This document shows positions 42,849-55,500 of a stretch of DNA of 64,000 bases, piece by piece. The stretch comes from Tetracentron sinense (lineage: Eukaryota > Streptophyta > Magnoliopsida > Trochodendrales > Trochodendraceae): NCBI GenBank assembly GCA_015143295.1, contig CM026562.1:5184639-5248638 (forward strand), in the 5' to 3' direction. Each line of letters starts with the position of its first letter. Positions within the stretch are counted from its first letter, which is position 1. The notes beneath the pieces are model-generated. The model did not search any database and was not told the origin of the DNA. It saw nothing but the letters and a program-made list of their open reading frames with translations. The translations under genes were made by a program, and so were the position numbers.

Positions 42849-44309
42849 TGTTGCTACTTTTAGAATGATAAACACAATTTTTTATCGGTATATAATATAT
42901 ATATATATATAAATCAAAAAGTATAACACATGATTGTCAAGGCGACCAGGCGACTTGAGGTGATAGACCTCATGGACGCTTGAGGCGGTAGCCTGAGGTG
43001 CTCGAGGCGTCGCCTGGTGAACTTTTTGTTGCAGAAATTTCTCCTAACGTTAGATCTATGTAAGATGCATTTTCTTTTATAAGAGACCCTACATTCATAT
43101 AAATTACACAATTGTCAAGATACACTTTGATAGAACCATCCTTTGAGACAATTCAAAGAATAATAAAGAGGGATTTCAAGTGTTGGAAAAAATGGAATAA
43201 AAATTAAGTCTACAATGACTACTGAAAGAGGGAGGAGAGAAGGATTGTGATGGATGAATTATAGACAACTCAATAGGAGAGAGAGAGAGAGAGAAAGAGA
43301 GAGGAGGGGGGAGGAGGGAGATGTTGCACCTCTTACTCTCATTTCTTTCCTTTTATTGATTATACTCAAGAAAAGTAATAAAAATAATATATGATAAATA
43401 AAATATATAACTATAGGGCCTACACTTATTTAAATTATAAAAGACTCCTTTAAATACGAGTTTATGCGAATTTTGGGAGTCCGAAAAAGAATTTGGGGCA
43501 TTTAAACGCTCTTTTTGTTATTGGACCGCCTGAGCCCAGTTGTATTTTAACAACCATTTAAAAACAATAACCAAAAAACAGATGGGACTATATGGTCCAC
43601 CCATAAACAGAGGGAGGGAGACCAATTGATCCCCTCATTGAGAGAGAGAACGGGTTAACATGAGAAAAACATATTTGACACCATTCGTCTCCTTTCTTCT
43701 TCTATCTGCCAACTTTTTTTGTTGGATATACAAATCCTAACATATTATATTGTAAAAAACATGAGAAGTATATAAAATAACATTTTTTTGTTTACCGAAC
43801 TATCATTTTCAAATAAAATAATTTTTTATATCCTTTTTTAAATTGGTAATAGATATATATTAATGTTAAAGAAAAGAGAGAAGTACAGTGGGCAAGGGGT
43901 CACAAGACAGTGAGCCCAAGCCCTATGACTGACTGAAATACAACAAAATATAAAGTAGGGGACATAATGACAGTAAGCAAAGTGACACTACTATAATAGA
44001 TTATGGAGCCATACAGTATCGAAATCTTCTTTGGTGGAACACCAATGTTTCATAAGATGTCTAGCCCTTAGGCATGGCTTAAACAATAATAATAACTACA
44101 TATATCAGATTTTTAATAATGACTGCTTGAGGCGACACCTTTAAACACTATGGTATAACAACAATTTATAAAGATGTAAACTTAGAATATCTAGCAAACA
44201 TGAAAAATAGGAAAAACGGGAAATATATACGACAATTATAGAGGTTGAATCCTCGCAATAATATATCCCCCACTTCCTAGCCCAACTAACTTGTGGAACA
44301 CCATTGCAC
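42849..44309. other. Spacer with possible hAT and LINE-tail remnants
   Basis: 42930-43552 begins with GTCAAGGCGACCAGGCGAC, resembling the hAT ends at 47693 and 58763, but its right end is unclear. A GA-type microsatellite is at about 43279-43320. 43855-44140 on the minus strand ends TATCTATTACCAATTTAAAA, like a LINE 3' tail. No gene. Confidence 0.35.
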
Positions 44310-44912
44310 CAGGGGGGACGGGGGGGACCATGGCCCCCCCAATTTTTTTTTGTAAATCCTCCTTCATGTAGTATGAATAGTGGGCTCCTCAATTAATTTT
44401 TTTTTTTTAGTATACATGCCCCCCCCCCCCCCAATTTTTTTGTCCTATATAATATAGAGGCCCCCCCAATTTTTTTGTCATATATATAGTGGGCCTCTCA
44501 ATGGAGTCCCCTTATGCCCTTGAGGTTGCCACATGTCCCAATTGACACCCCTTAACTATGGTTAAAATTCACCAAATCTCAAGGTTTACCTACTTATCCT
44601 TGGTTTTTAGAAAAAAATATATTTAAATAATTTTAACCTTAGGAGTTAGTGAATTTTAAACTAGGGTTCAAAAAGAAATTTGATATTTTTTAAAAACCAA
44701 GGATAGGTGGGTGAATCTTAACCAATTAAGGGGTATTAATAGGGACACGTGGCGACCTCAAAGGCATTATCGGGAAAAAAAAAATTTCTCAAAAAAAAAA
44801 AAAAAAACTACCCCAAAAAAAATTTTCCCCAAATTTCATACCCTCAAATCAAAAAAAAATTTTATATCTATCTTTTGGCCCCCCCAATGAAAAATTCCTG
44901 GCTCCGCCCTTG
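44310..44912. mobile_element. hAT-type element with nested foldback (603 bp)
   Basis: Perfect 8-bp TSD CATTGCAC at 44302-44309 and 44913-44920. Ends CAGGGGGGACGGGGG and GGCTCCGCCCTTG. It contains a second foldback (44513-44770). Confidence 0.85.
44513..44770. repeat. Tourist-like foldback nested in the hAT element
   Basis: TIRs TGCCCTTGAGGTTGCCACAT and the complement of ATGTGGC..., ending CGTGGCGACCTCAAAGGCA. TTA is present on both sides, the TSD expected for PIF/Harbinger MITEs. Interior words match the palindromes at 4885 and 21362. Confidence 0.75.
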
Positions 44913-44920
44913 CATTGCAC

Positions 44921-46745
44921 AATCAAGCGCCGAACAAAAGCTATGATTCGAGGATATGGAAAGGACCAGTCGAAGAGGCAATTATTCCCTATCTTTCTAA
45001 ATGGTCCACGAAATAGCTACAGGCAATATAGTCCAGATTGTCTCATTGGCACCCACCAAAGTCGCCAATTGCCAACTCAATAAGAAGGTCAGAAAGGAAA
45101 ATGAGAAGACCCATTCCCACTCCCACACCTATCCGAGACAAGAAAGAAGCCTAAAGACAACTGAACAATTCAAGAGAAAATGATTCATAGTTTATTCCTC
45201 GATAAGGCACAAATAATAAGTTGCTATGCTCCACCATCTACTCTTTAAATGATCAGAAGTTTATTTAGAATTACAGCCAAAGGAAGAAAGATATCTTTGA
45301 TGGTATATGGGTAGACGGACAACCTTATAAGGAAATGGGTGCAAAGGTACAGGGGCAAAGAACTATAATAATGATCTTACTGAAAATTGTCCATTGTTGC
45401 TTTTTGATCAAATCCTACAAGCACTAATTTGGGTACGTGAGGAAGAGGAAAATCGAAACAGAACCCGCTTCAAATCCTCAAATTCCTAATCATTTAAGTC
45501 TCTTCTCAATCTAGGACACCAAACTAGCTCGCTCTCCAACCTCTCAACGAAATCAGCTATTTTGGCCTCTTTATTGAGTGCAAGGAGAAAGATGTTTCCA
45601 AAACCATCCTTAAGTCTCGATTGACCAAATCAAACATCGTTCCAAAATTGGATTTCAAATCCATTTCCCACCTTGAACCTAATGAAGGGGATCTAATCAT
45701 AGTAACAAAGTTCTTGAATTTCTAAATTGTTCTCGAACTATTCAATTTTTAAGGGGTAAAGTTTAAAAATACATTTTTTTTATGAGCTGACGAATAATTC
45801 CCGAACTAACAAATTATTCGCAAACAACTCTTGAACCAATGAATTATTCCGAACCCATTCCAAATGTGGATTTCTCACAAATTATTTGTTCAGGTTTATT
45901 CGAAAATCTAAAATTAGAATGACCACAAAATAGACTTTCTATTAGCAATAAAGTTATTACCAATAACCCAAGACTTGTTTCACACTAAGAAATCCTAATT
46001 AACTGAAGTCACCAACTGAGAGAAGGAGAAAAGTCTATTCGAGTAGGTTTTTTTTAGGATTTTGATTACATTCGATTAAATTGAGAGAAAAAGATGATTT
46101 CACACGCTAGTTAGTCTGCTGAATTTCAACCAAACTGAGAAAAAAAAATTTAATTTGTGCTATTTATTCTGAGCTATTTCTATATTATGCTTACACTCAT
46201 ATATTGTTTCTCTGATTTTATCTGTTCATATTATCATTTTTCCTGATTCTATACATTTCTCAATTGCTTATATAATCTTATTTGCATATGCAAACGTATA
46301 ATTTAGATTTTTTTTAAGTTACATAAAGCTTGCTTAAGCCTTATGCAATATTTTTTTGAGTTCGAATGTTTATATAGTGCTTCTTTTTTTAGGAATTAGA
46401 ATAAATGTCTACCAGAGTAAGAGATGTCAATCCATCCAAATTGGTAGATGGATTAGTTGATATCACGTTCCTATTTTTTATAATTATTAATTAATGGTTT
46501 TTATTTTTCTGAACTTATCACGAATTCGGCACTTTTTGCTGTTTTATTTTCAAACTTAAACTCCCGCCAAATAATTCTTGAACCCGAACTTTGTTACTAT
46601 GGGTCTAATAACTTAGCTACAGTCATGATACCTTTCCAAATGCCCACTCTATGTGAACCTCTCACCCCTTTTGGCATCCAATAGGAGGCTTCCCCATATT
46701 TAGGGACAATCACCTTCCTCCACATACTCATGTTCTGTGGAGGTA
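44921..46745 (-). pseudogene. LINE C-terminal (zinc-binding) fragment, interrupted by a hAT MITE
   Basis: Read from 46745 leftwards: MSMWRKVIVPKYGEASYWMP, then after the MITE (45698-46601) FIRFKVGNGFEIQFWNDVWF and LESELVWCPRLRRDLND. The zinc-binding RT-associated region follows with NHFLLNCSVVF and ending near WTI.K. The order equals the C-terminal part of the L1-type ORF2 at 51480-55500. Many stops; 5'-truncated at about 46745. Confidence 0.75.
45698..46601. repeat. hAT-type MITE in the LINE (904 bp)
   Basis: Ends CATAGTAACAAAGTTCTTGAA and GAACCCGAACTTTGTTACTATG; TSD GATCTAAT (45690-45697) and GGTCTAAT (46602-46609), 7 of 8. Confidence 0.85.
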
Positions 46746-47692
46746 TTGCTGCTTTAGTATGATAAGCACATTCAAATACCTATAATGTTTTAACATAATA
46801 AAGTGTTTGTTAGTGCTCTACAATTTTGTATTCTTTAAAAACACGAAAAAATATCTAACAGATATCAATCTCTATACCAAAGATTTCTATAACAAAGATA
46901 TCTTGGAAAATGATAAAGATACTCTCAACTTCATCTTCATTCTGTTCACTTGACAAGGATACTCTCAACTTCATTTTCATTTTCACCGTCATGATAATGA
47001 TAAAGGTCTAAAACATTGAAGGTTGAATCAATTCCCAAGTGACCCAACAAGTTGACATTATAAGCATTATCATTGATTTTCTTGAAAATTTTGTATGGCC
47101 CTATCCTACTCTTACTGAGTTTTGAATATGTAATGGTTCAAAATCTTTCATTCCGCAAGTAAACCATAGCCATATCACATTCTTTAAATGTTTGGAACCC
47201 CCTTCTATTCGCAGTATAAACTTGGGATTTTTCAACATGTGGCAAGGGAACCAGATCATAATAATGATTTGATTGTTTCCCATACACTATCTCAAAAGGA
47301 CAACTTTGTTTAGTTCTCTTCTGTAGGCAAATTCTACTTGTACAATGATTGATTCCCACAGTTTTGTATTTTCTCTAATCAAACATCATAACAGATTTCC
47401 TAAAATTAGATTAATGACTTCAGTCTGTCCAACGATTTGTGGATGGTGTGAGCTGTTGTACTGTGTACCTGTATCAAACCTCTTCCCCAAAATCACCAAA
47501 AAAAGTGATAGAAACTTAAGAGTCTCAATCAGATTTAATAGCTTTTGGAACGCCATGACGATGAACAATTTAATTGAAATAGAGATTAGCAGCATTTGAA
47601 GCATCTATTGTCTACTTGAAACTAATGAAATGCACCATCTTAGAAAATCGATTTACTACCACGATATTGAATCAATAACTCTGTGTTCGCAA

Positions 47693-48325
47693 CAGTGTAG
47701 TCAAGGCGAAGCCTAGGTGGTCGCCCAGGCGGTTTTCGACTGTCACTGCCTAGGGCCTCTCAAGGCGGGCAAAAAACACCTGGACCCTTTAAAGTTATCC
47801 TGTTTTATAGTTTTACAACTTATTTACATTGAAATATCATTTAAATAAATGATTTCGTTTACTTAAGATATTTATATGTAAATAGGGTTATACCCACCAT
47901 TTGAATTCAATAAAAATTATCCAAGATCTAAATTCCTGAAGAATAAAAAATCAACTTTCTATTTCAAGAACAAAATCCATTTTTAGCTTCTTTGTCAAAA
48001 TTTCAATTTGCAAATGCTAGGTATTTCTTAAATTTTAAAATTTTATAAATTTTCTATTACAAAACATTACCAAAACTCAAAAGTTCGGTAAAAAAAGTCA
48101 TATTTTAATCTTCAAAAATATTGTCATCTACAAAATCAAAAAGTCAACTAACAATTTGGCAAGAAAAAATTTATATTCAAGCTTTACAACATTAAATGTT
48201 AATTTGTCTAGATCATTGTCAATGAGGTTTGAATTGTTATATGTATATATTAATATTATATAATAAATATATGAATTTAATTATTTTTATTGCATAGGTA
48301 TCGCCTAAATGCCTTGACTACACTG
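47693..48325. repeat. hAT-type MITE in the gypsy integrase (633 bp)
   Basis: Ends CAGTGTAGTCAAGGCG and TGCCTTGACTACACTG. The TSD is not clean (GTTCGCAA versus GTCTGTGG). The same ends are seen at 58763-58965. Confidence 0.7.
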
Positions 48326-49054
48326 GTCTGTGGTAGTCAATCCATACTAACATCTGCCCAACATGATATTGGAATTTGGAATGAGCAGCAGGGTATAAAG
48401 ACGTGTTTTGAACTTGTCCCACAGAATCTTGACAAGTTCGACATCTATATAATCTCATCGCATCTTTGGCCATAAATACTTCTCCTCCATCACAGAAAAA
48501 GTTATTTCACCTAAAATACCTACCAAGTTCGTCTCCATGTATGTCTAGAACAATGATTTCTCAAAGCAAACAAGTAGGAACACAAATTTGATTGCCTCGG
48601 AAAAGAATCTAATCATGTAGAAAATACATGTCCTGTTGCCCATGTGTAAAACTCTCCCAAATCAGTCCAAAATAGCAATCAATGGGGTCAAATCTTTAAA
48701 CGAAACAAACCCAACCACTGCAGTAGACATAGTTGCTAGTAACATGGTCCGCTGGCTAAGTGCATCAACAACTTTATTACTAGCTCCTGATTTGTGTCTC
48801 AACACAAATGTGAACTGCAAATAAGAAACCCAGTGAGCATGTCTTCAGTTAAAATTGTGTTGACTATTGATGTGATTTAATGCTTCATGGCCAGAAAATA
48901 ATACAAACTCTCGCTGAATCAAGTAGTGTCTAATGTCATAGACCTTGAATGATAGCATAGAATTCTTGATTGTAAGCATTGTTTTTTGTGTGTCTCATTC
49001 AATTTTTCCCTATAGAATGACCCAGGATGCACTTTCTGACTCTGAACAGCTCCA

Positions 49055-49140
49055 ACACTAAACCCCTGAAGCATCACACTCCTCAAATACTTTGTCGACA
49101 CTAAACCCCTGAAGCATCACACTCCTCAAATACTTTGTCA
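49055..49140. repeat. 43-bp tandem duplication
   Basis: Two copies of ACACTAAACCCCTGAAGCAT followed by CACACTCCTCAAATACTTTGTC. Confidence 0.9.
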
Positions 49141-49810
49141 CCTTATGTACTTTGTCGAAGCTAGGCAAGGCAAGAACAGGGATTGTACACAATTTCTCCT
49201 AAATTAAAAGCTATACTCAGTTTTCTTAGTCCATTAAAATTTACCCTTCTCCATGCTATCCGTCACTGGCACAATAATGGAACTGAAGTTCCTAATAAAT
49301 CATCTATAAAACGTTGCTAGACCATAAAAACTTTGCACTTTCCCAACTGTGTGTTGGCCATCTTTGGATTGCTTCAAACCTTTGACCTTTGCTGTTATCC
49401 ACCCGAATGCCATCCATACTTAAAATATACTCCAAAACAACAGCAAATTAGTAATGAACAGACTTTTTTAGATTAGTGTAGAGTTTCTCTTGGTGTAGAA
49501 CCTCTAATACTTCCCTTAGGTGCTGCATATATGCTTCTTTGGATGGACCGTAGATAAGGATATCATCAAAATAAACCAACACGAACTTTCCAATGAATGA
49601 TTTTAGAACTTGATTCATCAAACGCATAAAAGTATTGGGTGTATTTGGTAAACCAAATGGCATTACCAGCCATTCGTAGAGACATTCCTTTGTTTTAAAG
49701 GCGGTTTTCCACTCATCCCCTTCTCTAACTTTTGTGACTGAATGCACCATATTGGTTATGGTCCAACAAGGTTGCAACTCCATTAAACTTCCAATATTAG
49801 TGCGTAAGCC

Positions 49811-50128
49811 CATTGTAACAAAGTTCTCCGGTTTTTTAAAATGTCACGAATAATATACAATTTTTTTGTAGAAGAATTAATTAATAAAGTATTCGCGATT
49901 TTTTTGAAAAAATAGTGATTTCACATTATATTCACAACTTTTGGAAAAGTCAAAAATAAATATCTAATATATGAAATATAGTTGTTTACAATTTTCATAA
50001 TTAGTAATCTTATCTTACAATTTTCCATTTCTTGCCAGACATTTTCGCATTTTATTTCCAAAATTTATCAATTTTTAAAGCAATTTTACCTAAACGAATA
50101 ATTCCCCAATTCTGACTTAATAACTATG
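49811..50128. repeat. hAT-type MITE in the gypsy RT (318 bp)
   Basis: Ends CATTGTAACAAAGTTCT and CTTAATAACTATG; flanks CGTAAGCC (49803-49810) and TGTAAACC (50129-50136), 6 of 8. Ends are related to the element at 45698-46601. Confidence 0.7.
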
Positions 50129-50234
50129 TGTAAACCCATGAAATAGCGATAGATGATTTGAGTTTCAGTCTCAGCAAGTTGTATATGTGTCCACATTTTG
50201 TACAAATCATTGATATACTTTTGAACTGACCGTC

Positions 50235-50412
50235 CTCCTTGCTTGAGTGATTGGTAATGTTCGAAAAAATCCCCCCTAATTAATGGGAAAGAATTGGTTT
50301 CGTAGCACCCTCTGCATCTTGGCCTCCTTGCCTGAGTGATTAGTAATGTTGAAACAAAATTCCCCCATAATTAATGGGAAGGAATTGGTTTCATAGCACC
50401 CTCTGCATCTTG
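50235..50412. repeat. About 89-bp tandem duplication
   Basis: CTCCTTGC(T/C)TGAGTGATT...TAATGGGAA(A/G)GAATTGGTTTC...CACCCTCTGCATCTTGG occurs twice. Confidence 0.9.
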
Positions 50413-50535
50413 GGCCAGGTCAGAATTCTTTATTTTCCAAACTAAATCCTCATCATTTGGACTTGTTGCCACCACGATGATGACTCCTCAACTTGATGGC
50501 TACCACAACTTCACTTGTTGCCTGGAAACTCAAGG

Positions 50536-50923
50536 TATTCAAATATCCAAGTCTCCATCTCACTTCCCCTAACGGCGCAGGACTCAATTCGATGTTCTTC
50601 AGATTGCTATTATACAGTAAATTCTAGTATATCCAGTTTCACAGGATCGACTTCCCGATTAGCCATTGGTTGTCATACCTGGAGAAATATTTCAATTTCT
50701 TCTTCCTGTAAATAATCCATAGGCTACAACAGATGTATTCAAATATCCAAGTCTCCATCTCACTTCCCCTAACGGCGCGGGACTCAATTCGATGTTCTTC
50801 AGGTTGCTATTATACAGTAAATTCTAGTATATCCAGTTTCACACGATCGACTTCCCGATTAGCCCTTGGTTGTCGTACCCAGAGAAATATTTCAATTTCT
50901 TCCTCCTGTAAATAATCCATAGG
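50536..50923. repeat. 200-bp tandem duplication
   Basis: TATTCAAATATCCAAGTCTC...TGTAAATAATCCATAGG occurs at 50536 and again at 50736, with few differences. It lies in the gag part of the gypsy remnant. Confidence 0.9.
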
Positions 50924-51290
50924 CAATTACTGTTGCTTCTACAACAGATTGGCCTCTTCAATTCCCATGTTGACACACATAGGCATGCTGTCCGATGTCA
51001 CCCAAGAACTGAGTTTGGGGAGAGTGATTGGTCTGTGGTGGTCCCCTTAAAAGTTAAAATGGAGAAGGGCAGGCAGGGCTTCTGCAACGGTTACAACGAG
51101 AGGGCAAAAGATCCCAGCTCGCTCAAGCCTAGCACATAGTTGAGCAAGTTGTTGCAAGTTCTCCACATCTTCTCTTGTGGCCATGGTTCTGTTTGCTGCT
51201 TGAAGTGCCTCCGAATTCTCTCGGTTTTGCTCCCCGTTGCTCACATACCCAGCCATTGATCCGCAATGAGTAACAGATCCAAATTAGCAA

Positions 51291-51303
51291 GGCTCTGATA
51301 CCA
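51291..51303 (-). other. Primer-binding site (initiator-Met tRNA type)
   Basis: The minus strand reads TGGTATCAGAGCC, next to the LTR remnant starting at about 51307. Confidence 0.85.
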
Positions 51304-51306
51304 CTT

Positions 51307-51479
51307 AACAAGATTAAAGAAAACAGCCACCACTTTACAGCTTGAAGAGTTGTAACACTTCAATCATCGCCGGAGCCAAGTTTTCTTAGAGGGAAACCAA
51401 GGGAAAGCTCCTAAAGTTGTTAAACAACTAAAAGACTTAAAGAAAGAACTTGATTCAAGAAAAATCTAAAAGGCATTTT
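51307..51479 (-). repeat. 5' LTR remnant of the gypsy element, cut by a LINE
   Basis: Directly adjoins the primer site. It stops at about 51480 where LINE homology begins; a likely continuation follows the LINE at 55501-55976, with a minus-strand TATA-like ATATATAAAGG near 55558. Confidence 0.55.
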
Positions 51480-54400
51480 ACTTTTGTGGGATAGGAGTAG
51501 AATCGAGGTTCTGGATCCGAAGTGGGGGCGTACTACATTTCCATTCTTTGTCAGTTGTTGAATAGGGGAAAAGTTGGGTTTTCTCCGAGGTCTACGGTCC
51601 ATCTGGGGTCGTTGCAGATGTTGAGTTTTTGCAGGAACTCGATGTGAGTGGTCGGTGGGATGCCCCTGGTGTATGGGTGGGGATTTCAATTGCATTCGCT
51701 TTCCCCATGAGTGGCGTGGCGTTCAATCATCGACCGCCAAAATGCGGAGATTTGCAAACTTCATCTCTCGCCATAGCTTGATTGACTATCCTATTAGAGG
51801 GAGCCAATTCACCTGGTCACAGCTTCCATTGGGTCTTCGCGCAAGCCGATTGCATCGTTCTCTATTCTCAGTTGAGTGAGAGAACATGTTCCCTAATCTT
51901 GTCTAATAATCCCTGCCTTGCCCCACTTCCGATCACATGTCAATCTTGTTGGCCTTCGATAGTGTTGTAGGTGGCCCATCACCATTCTGATTTGAAAACA
52001 TATGGCTCCAGAAGGAGGGCTTTAAAGCCTTAGTTTCCGAGGTGTGGGCAGATCAAGTGGCTTGGGGCCCCCCTAGTATGCGATTCGGTCTGAAGCTGAA
52101 AGCCCTTAAAGGAAAGCTTAAGACTTGGAATAAGGAGGTCTTTGGGAATGTGTCGGAGTTGAAGACTCAGATGTTACTTGACATTCAGTCCCTTGACTCA
52201 ATTAAGAGTTCCAGCCCCTCTCCGAAGGGGAGAGCCGAGTACGGGAGTCCCTGAAGTGTGATTACTTGAAGTTTGTGCGACTCGAGGAGATCGGTTGGAA
52301 ATAAAAGTCTATGATTCGATGGTTGAAGGAGGAGGACCGAAATACTAAGTTCTTCCACCGCATGGCCAATTTCCGTTGAAAGTGGGGATTATATCACTAG
52401 CCTCTTAGTTGATGGAGAGTGGAAGATGGTTCAAAAGCAGTGTTACCTACGTACTTTAATTTTTCCAAATTTTGTCGTGCTGACACCTGAACACGACACA
52501 ACACTCCGTGGCATGGCACAACACTCCTTGGTACATGCCTATATCGTGCCATGGTGACACCAACATTATGGTTAGGCATGTGACTTCAAGTATGCCGTGC
52601 TATTTCATATATATATATATTTATATATTGGATTGCTAGGAACTTTTTGTCAAACTGTATAGCTTTTTTGGCAACATAAAGAAAAACTTACTAGGAGAGC
52701 AGCGACACCAATAATGACCAATAGGTCTCTCCCTCCCTCGCTCCCTTTCACGTTTGCTCCTCTCTATTCTCTACATAAGTATTTTTTTTATAACTTTGGG
52801 ACACTTGTTAAAATGGAGATAGGTGGTCCCCTCTCTATCTATTCTTTTAAAAAAACTGGGTTATATATATATATAATCATTTTTAAAAATTAGTACGTCT
52901 GTGCCGCCGTATTGGAATTTCCAGAGCTTGCCGTGCTGATCACCTCTAGACACTTGGACATTTGGCACCCGTACCACGTGCCTAGGAAACACTGATCAGA
53001 AGTCCATTGAGGCTAGCATGGTCGGATTCTAGAAGGACTTGTACCTATGGCGCCCAAAGTTAGACGGTCTACCTTTTGACTCCATCTCCGAGGCCCAAAG
53101 TGAGGAGTTGGAGCGACCATTCCGAATAGAAGAGGTGTTGAGTGTCATCCAATCCATAGCAAGGAACAAGGCCTCTGGCCCTGATGGTTTCTTTGTTGAA
53201 TTCTATAGGGCGTGTTGGGACATTGTGGGTGGGGACCTATTAGCAATTTTTTAGGAGTCTCACGATTTTGGGTCATTTGATAGGGCGATCAATAACACAT
53301 TTGTGACCCTGATCCGAAGAGGGTCAAGCCCAAAACCTTAAAGATTTTCGCTCGATTAGCCAGGTCAGTAGTGCTTATAAAATTTTAGTAAAAGTGTTGG
53401 CCACCTATGTTCGTAGTGTCCTGGGATCCATTATCTCCCCTCATCAAAGCACCTTTGTGAGGGGTAGACAAATTTAGACGGCATTCTTATTATCAATGAA
53501 TGTGTGGATAACTGCCTAAATCCAACACCCCAGGCCTGGTTTGTAAGATTGATATGGACAAGGCCTACGATAATGTCAACTGAGATTTTCTCTTCTATGT
53601 GTTGGGCAGAATGGGCTTTGGGTCTAAGTGGCGATCGTCGATCAGAGCCTGCGTCTCATCCAACTCCTTCCAAATCCTCTTTAACGGTAGTTCTAAAGGC
53701 TACTTTTGAAGCTCCAAGGGGTTAAGGCAGGGAGACCCTTTATCTCCAACGCTATTCATTATCATCTCGAAAGCCCTGAGCCGGATGTTGATCCGTGCGA
53801 ATGGGCAGGTAATTGTAGGATTCTTTGCAACTCATCAACCTCAGGTGTCTACTGAGATGTTTTAAGGTAGTGTCGGGTCTTAAGAGTCAATCTGAGTGAA
53901 AGTGAAATTGTTCCGGTAGGAGACATTCCCCATATTGATCTCCTGGTCTCTTGCCTAAGATGTCAGAAAGGGTCCCTCCCATCCTCTTACCTCGGGCTAC
54001 CGTTGGGGTCTCCATTCAAATCCAAAGCTATCTGAGCCCCGGTGATCGAAAGATTCTCAACATGTCTCGCTGGGTGGAACTCTTCCCTCCTATCCAAAGG
54101 TGGTAAGCTGACCCTCATCAAGAGTACACTAAGGAGCCTTCCCACTTATTACATCTCCACCCTAACTCTTCCAAGGTCCATTGACATGAACCTTGAACGC
54201 ATCCAATGAAACTTTCTTTGGCATGAGCGAGGTGATAAGCGAAAATATCATCTAGTAGATTGGGATCAAATATGCAAACCGCTTGAGGCAGGGGACCTCA
54301 ATCTTGTCACACTCAATGCAGTGAATATGGCTCTTTTGGGCAAGTGGGTATGGCGATTCGGCGAGGAGAGGGAGAGCCTTTGGAGGAAAGTGATCATGGC

Positions 54401-55500
54401 TAGATATGGGCTAGCATCATCTTGGTTGCCTAGAGGAGCTAGAGCCCCCAAGGGTGGGCCTTTGAAAAGGCATTATGAGTATAGCTCGGTCTCTAGATCC
54501 GTTCATTAAGTTCAAGTTGGGTAATGGGGTCGACATCCAATTTTGGTATGAAGTCTAGAGTGGTCGGTCGAGGCTTAAGGACTATTTCGGATCTATTTTC
54601 CTTTTGACACTCGACAAAGGAGCGTCTATTGTAGAGTGTGTCGAGCGTTTGGGTAGCGCATCAATCTGGTGTCCTAGACTTAAGAGGGCTTTGACTGATT
54701 GGGAAGTTGAGGATATGCAAAGCCTTATGACTTGGCTAAATTCCTCTTCCCCAAATCTCATGTTAATGATTGTAGGGTGTGGTCCCGTAGCAACAACGAT
54801 CTGTTTTTAGTGCGATCACTTTTGCAATTCCTTAGCCATGTTCATTTGCGTTCTTTTCCTCATACAGTTGTGTGGGCTAACCAAGTTCCCACAAAGGTAG
54901 CTTTCTTCCTCTGGTCTGCTACTCTAAATAAAATTCTTACGGATCACTTGAAAAGGCGAGGGTGGAGTTTAGCCAACCGGTGCTATTTGTGTCTGAATGC
55001 GGAAGAGACTGTGAACCATCTGCTCTTGCACTGCACGATTGTCTTCGGGATTTGGGCTTGGTTCTTGGCTCATATGGGTGTGAAGTGGGTCTTCCCTCTC
55101 TCCTTTCTGAGCTTCCTATATGGATGGCACTTGATGACTTTGGTGGGTGCCGAGGAATCCATCTGGACATGTTTGTCAGGTGTTATTTCGTGGGTTATTT
55201 GGAAGGAGAGGAATGGTCACGTTTTTGACAACTCTTCTTCACATCTTCGGATCAGCACCCGGGTTATCGTGGACTGGGAGCTCCACAAGTTCGATTGGTC
55301 AAGAAGTGAGGGATGCCTCATATTTTGAAGTGGTTGCCGATTAGCTGCTTTGCTTTTTCTTTTGCTTTTGTTCTTGCCTTTGCTTGGGCATCTTTTTCTG
55401 TCATAGTTAATCTTGTATGCACCTGTCCCTAAGTTTACATCTCTGTAAACTGAACCGTCTTTTTATTTATCTATATACCTGATTTACCGATCAAAAAAAC
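51480..55500 (+). pseudogene. L1-type LINE, endonuclease to 3' tail
   Basis: ORF2 is read in several frames. The endonuclease part (51550-51970) shows SEVYGPSG and CIRFPHEWRGVQSST. The linker has KLKALKGKLKTWNKEVFGNV (52086-52150) and FFHRMANF. RT begins FRIEEVLSVIQSIARNKASG then PDGF (53125-53190); a piece DKAYDNVN follows at about 53560 and LRQGDPLSP at about 53720. The C-terminal zinc-binding domain is well preserved (54732-55328) with VPTKVAFFLWSATLNKILT and CYLCLNAEETVNHLLLHC. The 3' end is TATACCTGATTTACCGATCA AAAAAA. ORF1 is not seen. Stops and frameshifts make it inactive. One hAT MITE (52438-52994) interrupts it. A candidate imperfect TSD is AGAAAAATCT (about 51469) and AGAAAATTTC (about 55501). 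Confidence 0.9.
52438..52994. repeat. hAT-type MITE in the LINE (557 bp)
   Basis: Ends CAGTGTTACCTACGTAC and GTGCCTAGGAAACACTG; flanks TTCAAAAG and ATCAGAAG agree at 6 of 8. Removing it restores the linker reading frame of the LINE. Confidence 0.8.

Larger units (their letters stand above)
46870..51306 (-). pseudogene. Ty3/gypsy gag-pol remnant
   Basis: On the minus strand from right to left: primer site (51303-51291), a gag start MAGYVSNGEQNRENSE (51256), RT with [20 protein letters not shown] and catalytic YFDDILIYG (about 49585-49545), RNase H with FVLRHKSGASNKVVDALSQR (about 48810-48750), and the integrase zinc-binding part. The integrase core follows, with YNSSHHPQIVGQTEVIN (47460-47410) and then PFEIVYGK (about 47300). 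Stops and frameshifts occur throughout. Two hAT MITEs (47693-48325, 49811-50128) interrupt it. Four short tandem duplications lie in it. It would be a gypsy element of the integrase-after-RNase H order; lineage not assigned. The 3' LTR was not found on the left, where a LINE tail has inserted. Confidence 0.85.

Noticed and set aside
55147-55344. Additional ORFs overlapping 54732-55328
   Set aside because: Alternative frames of the LINE zinc-binding domain; only the 198-codon frame shows the family signature.
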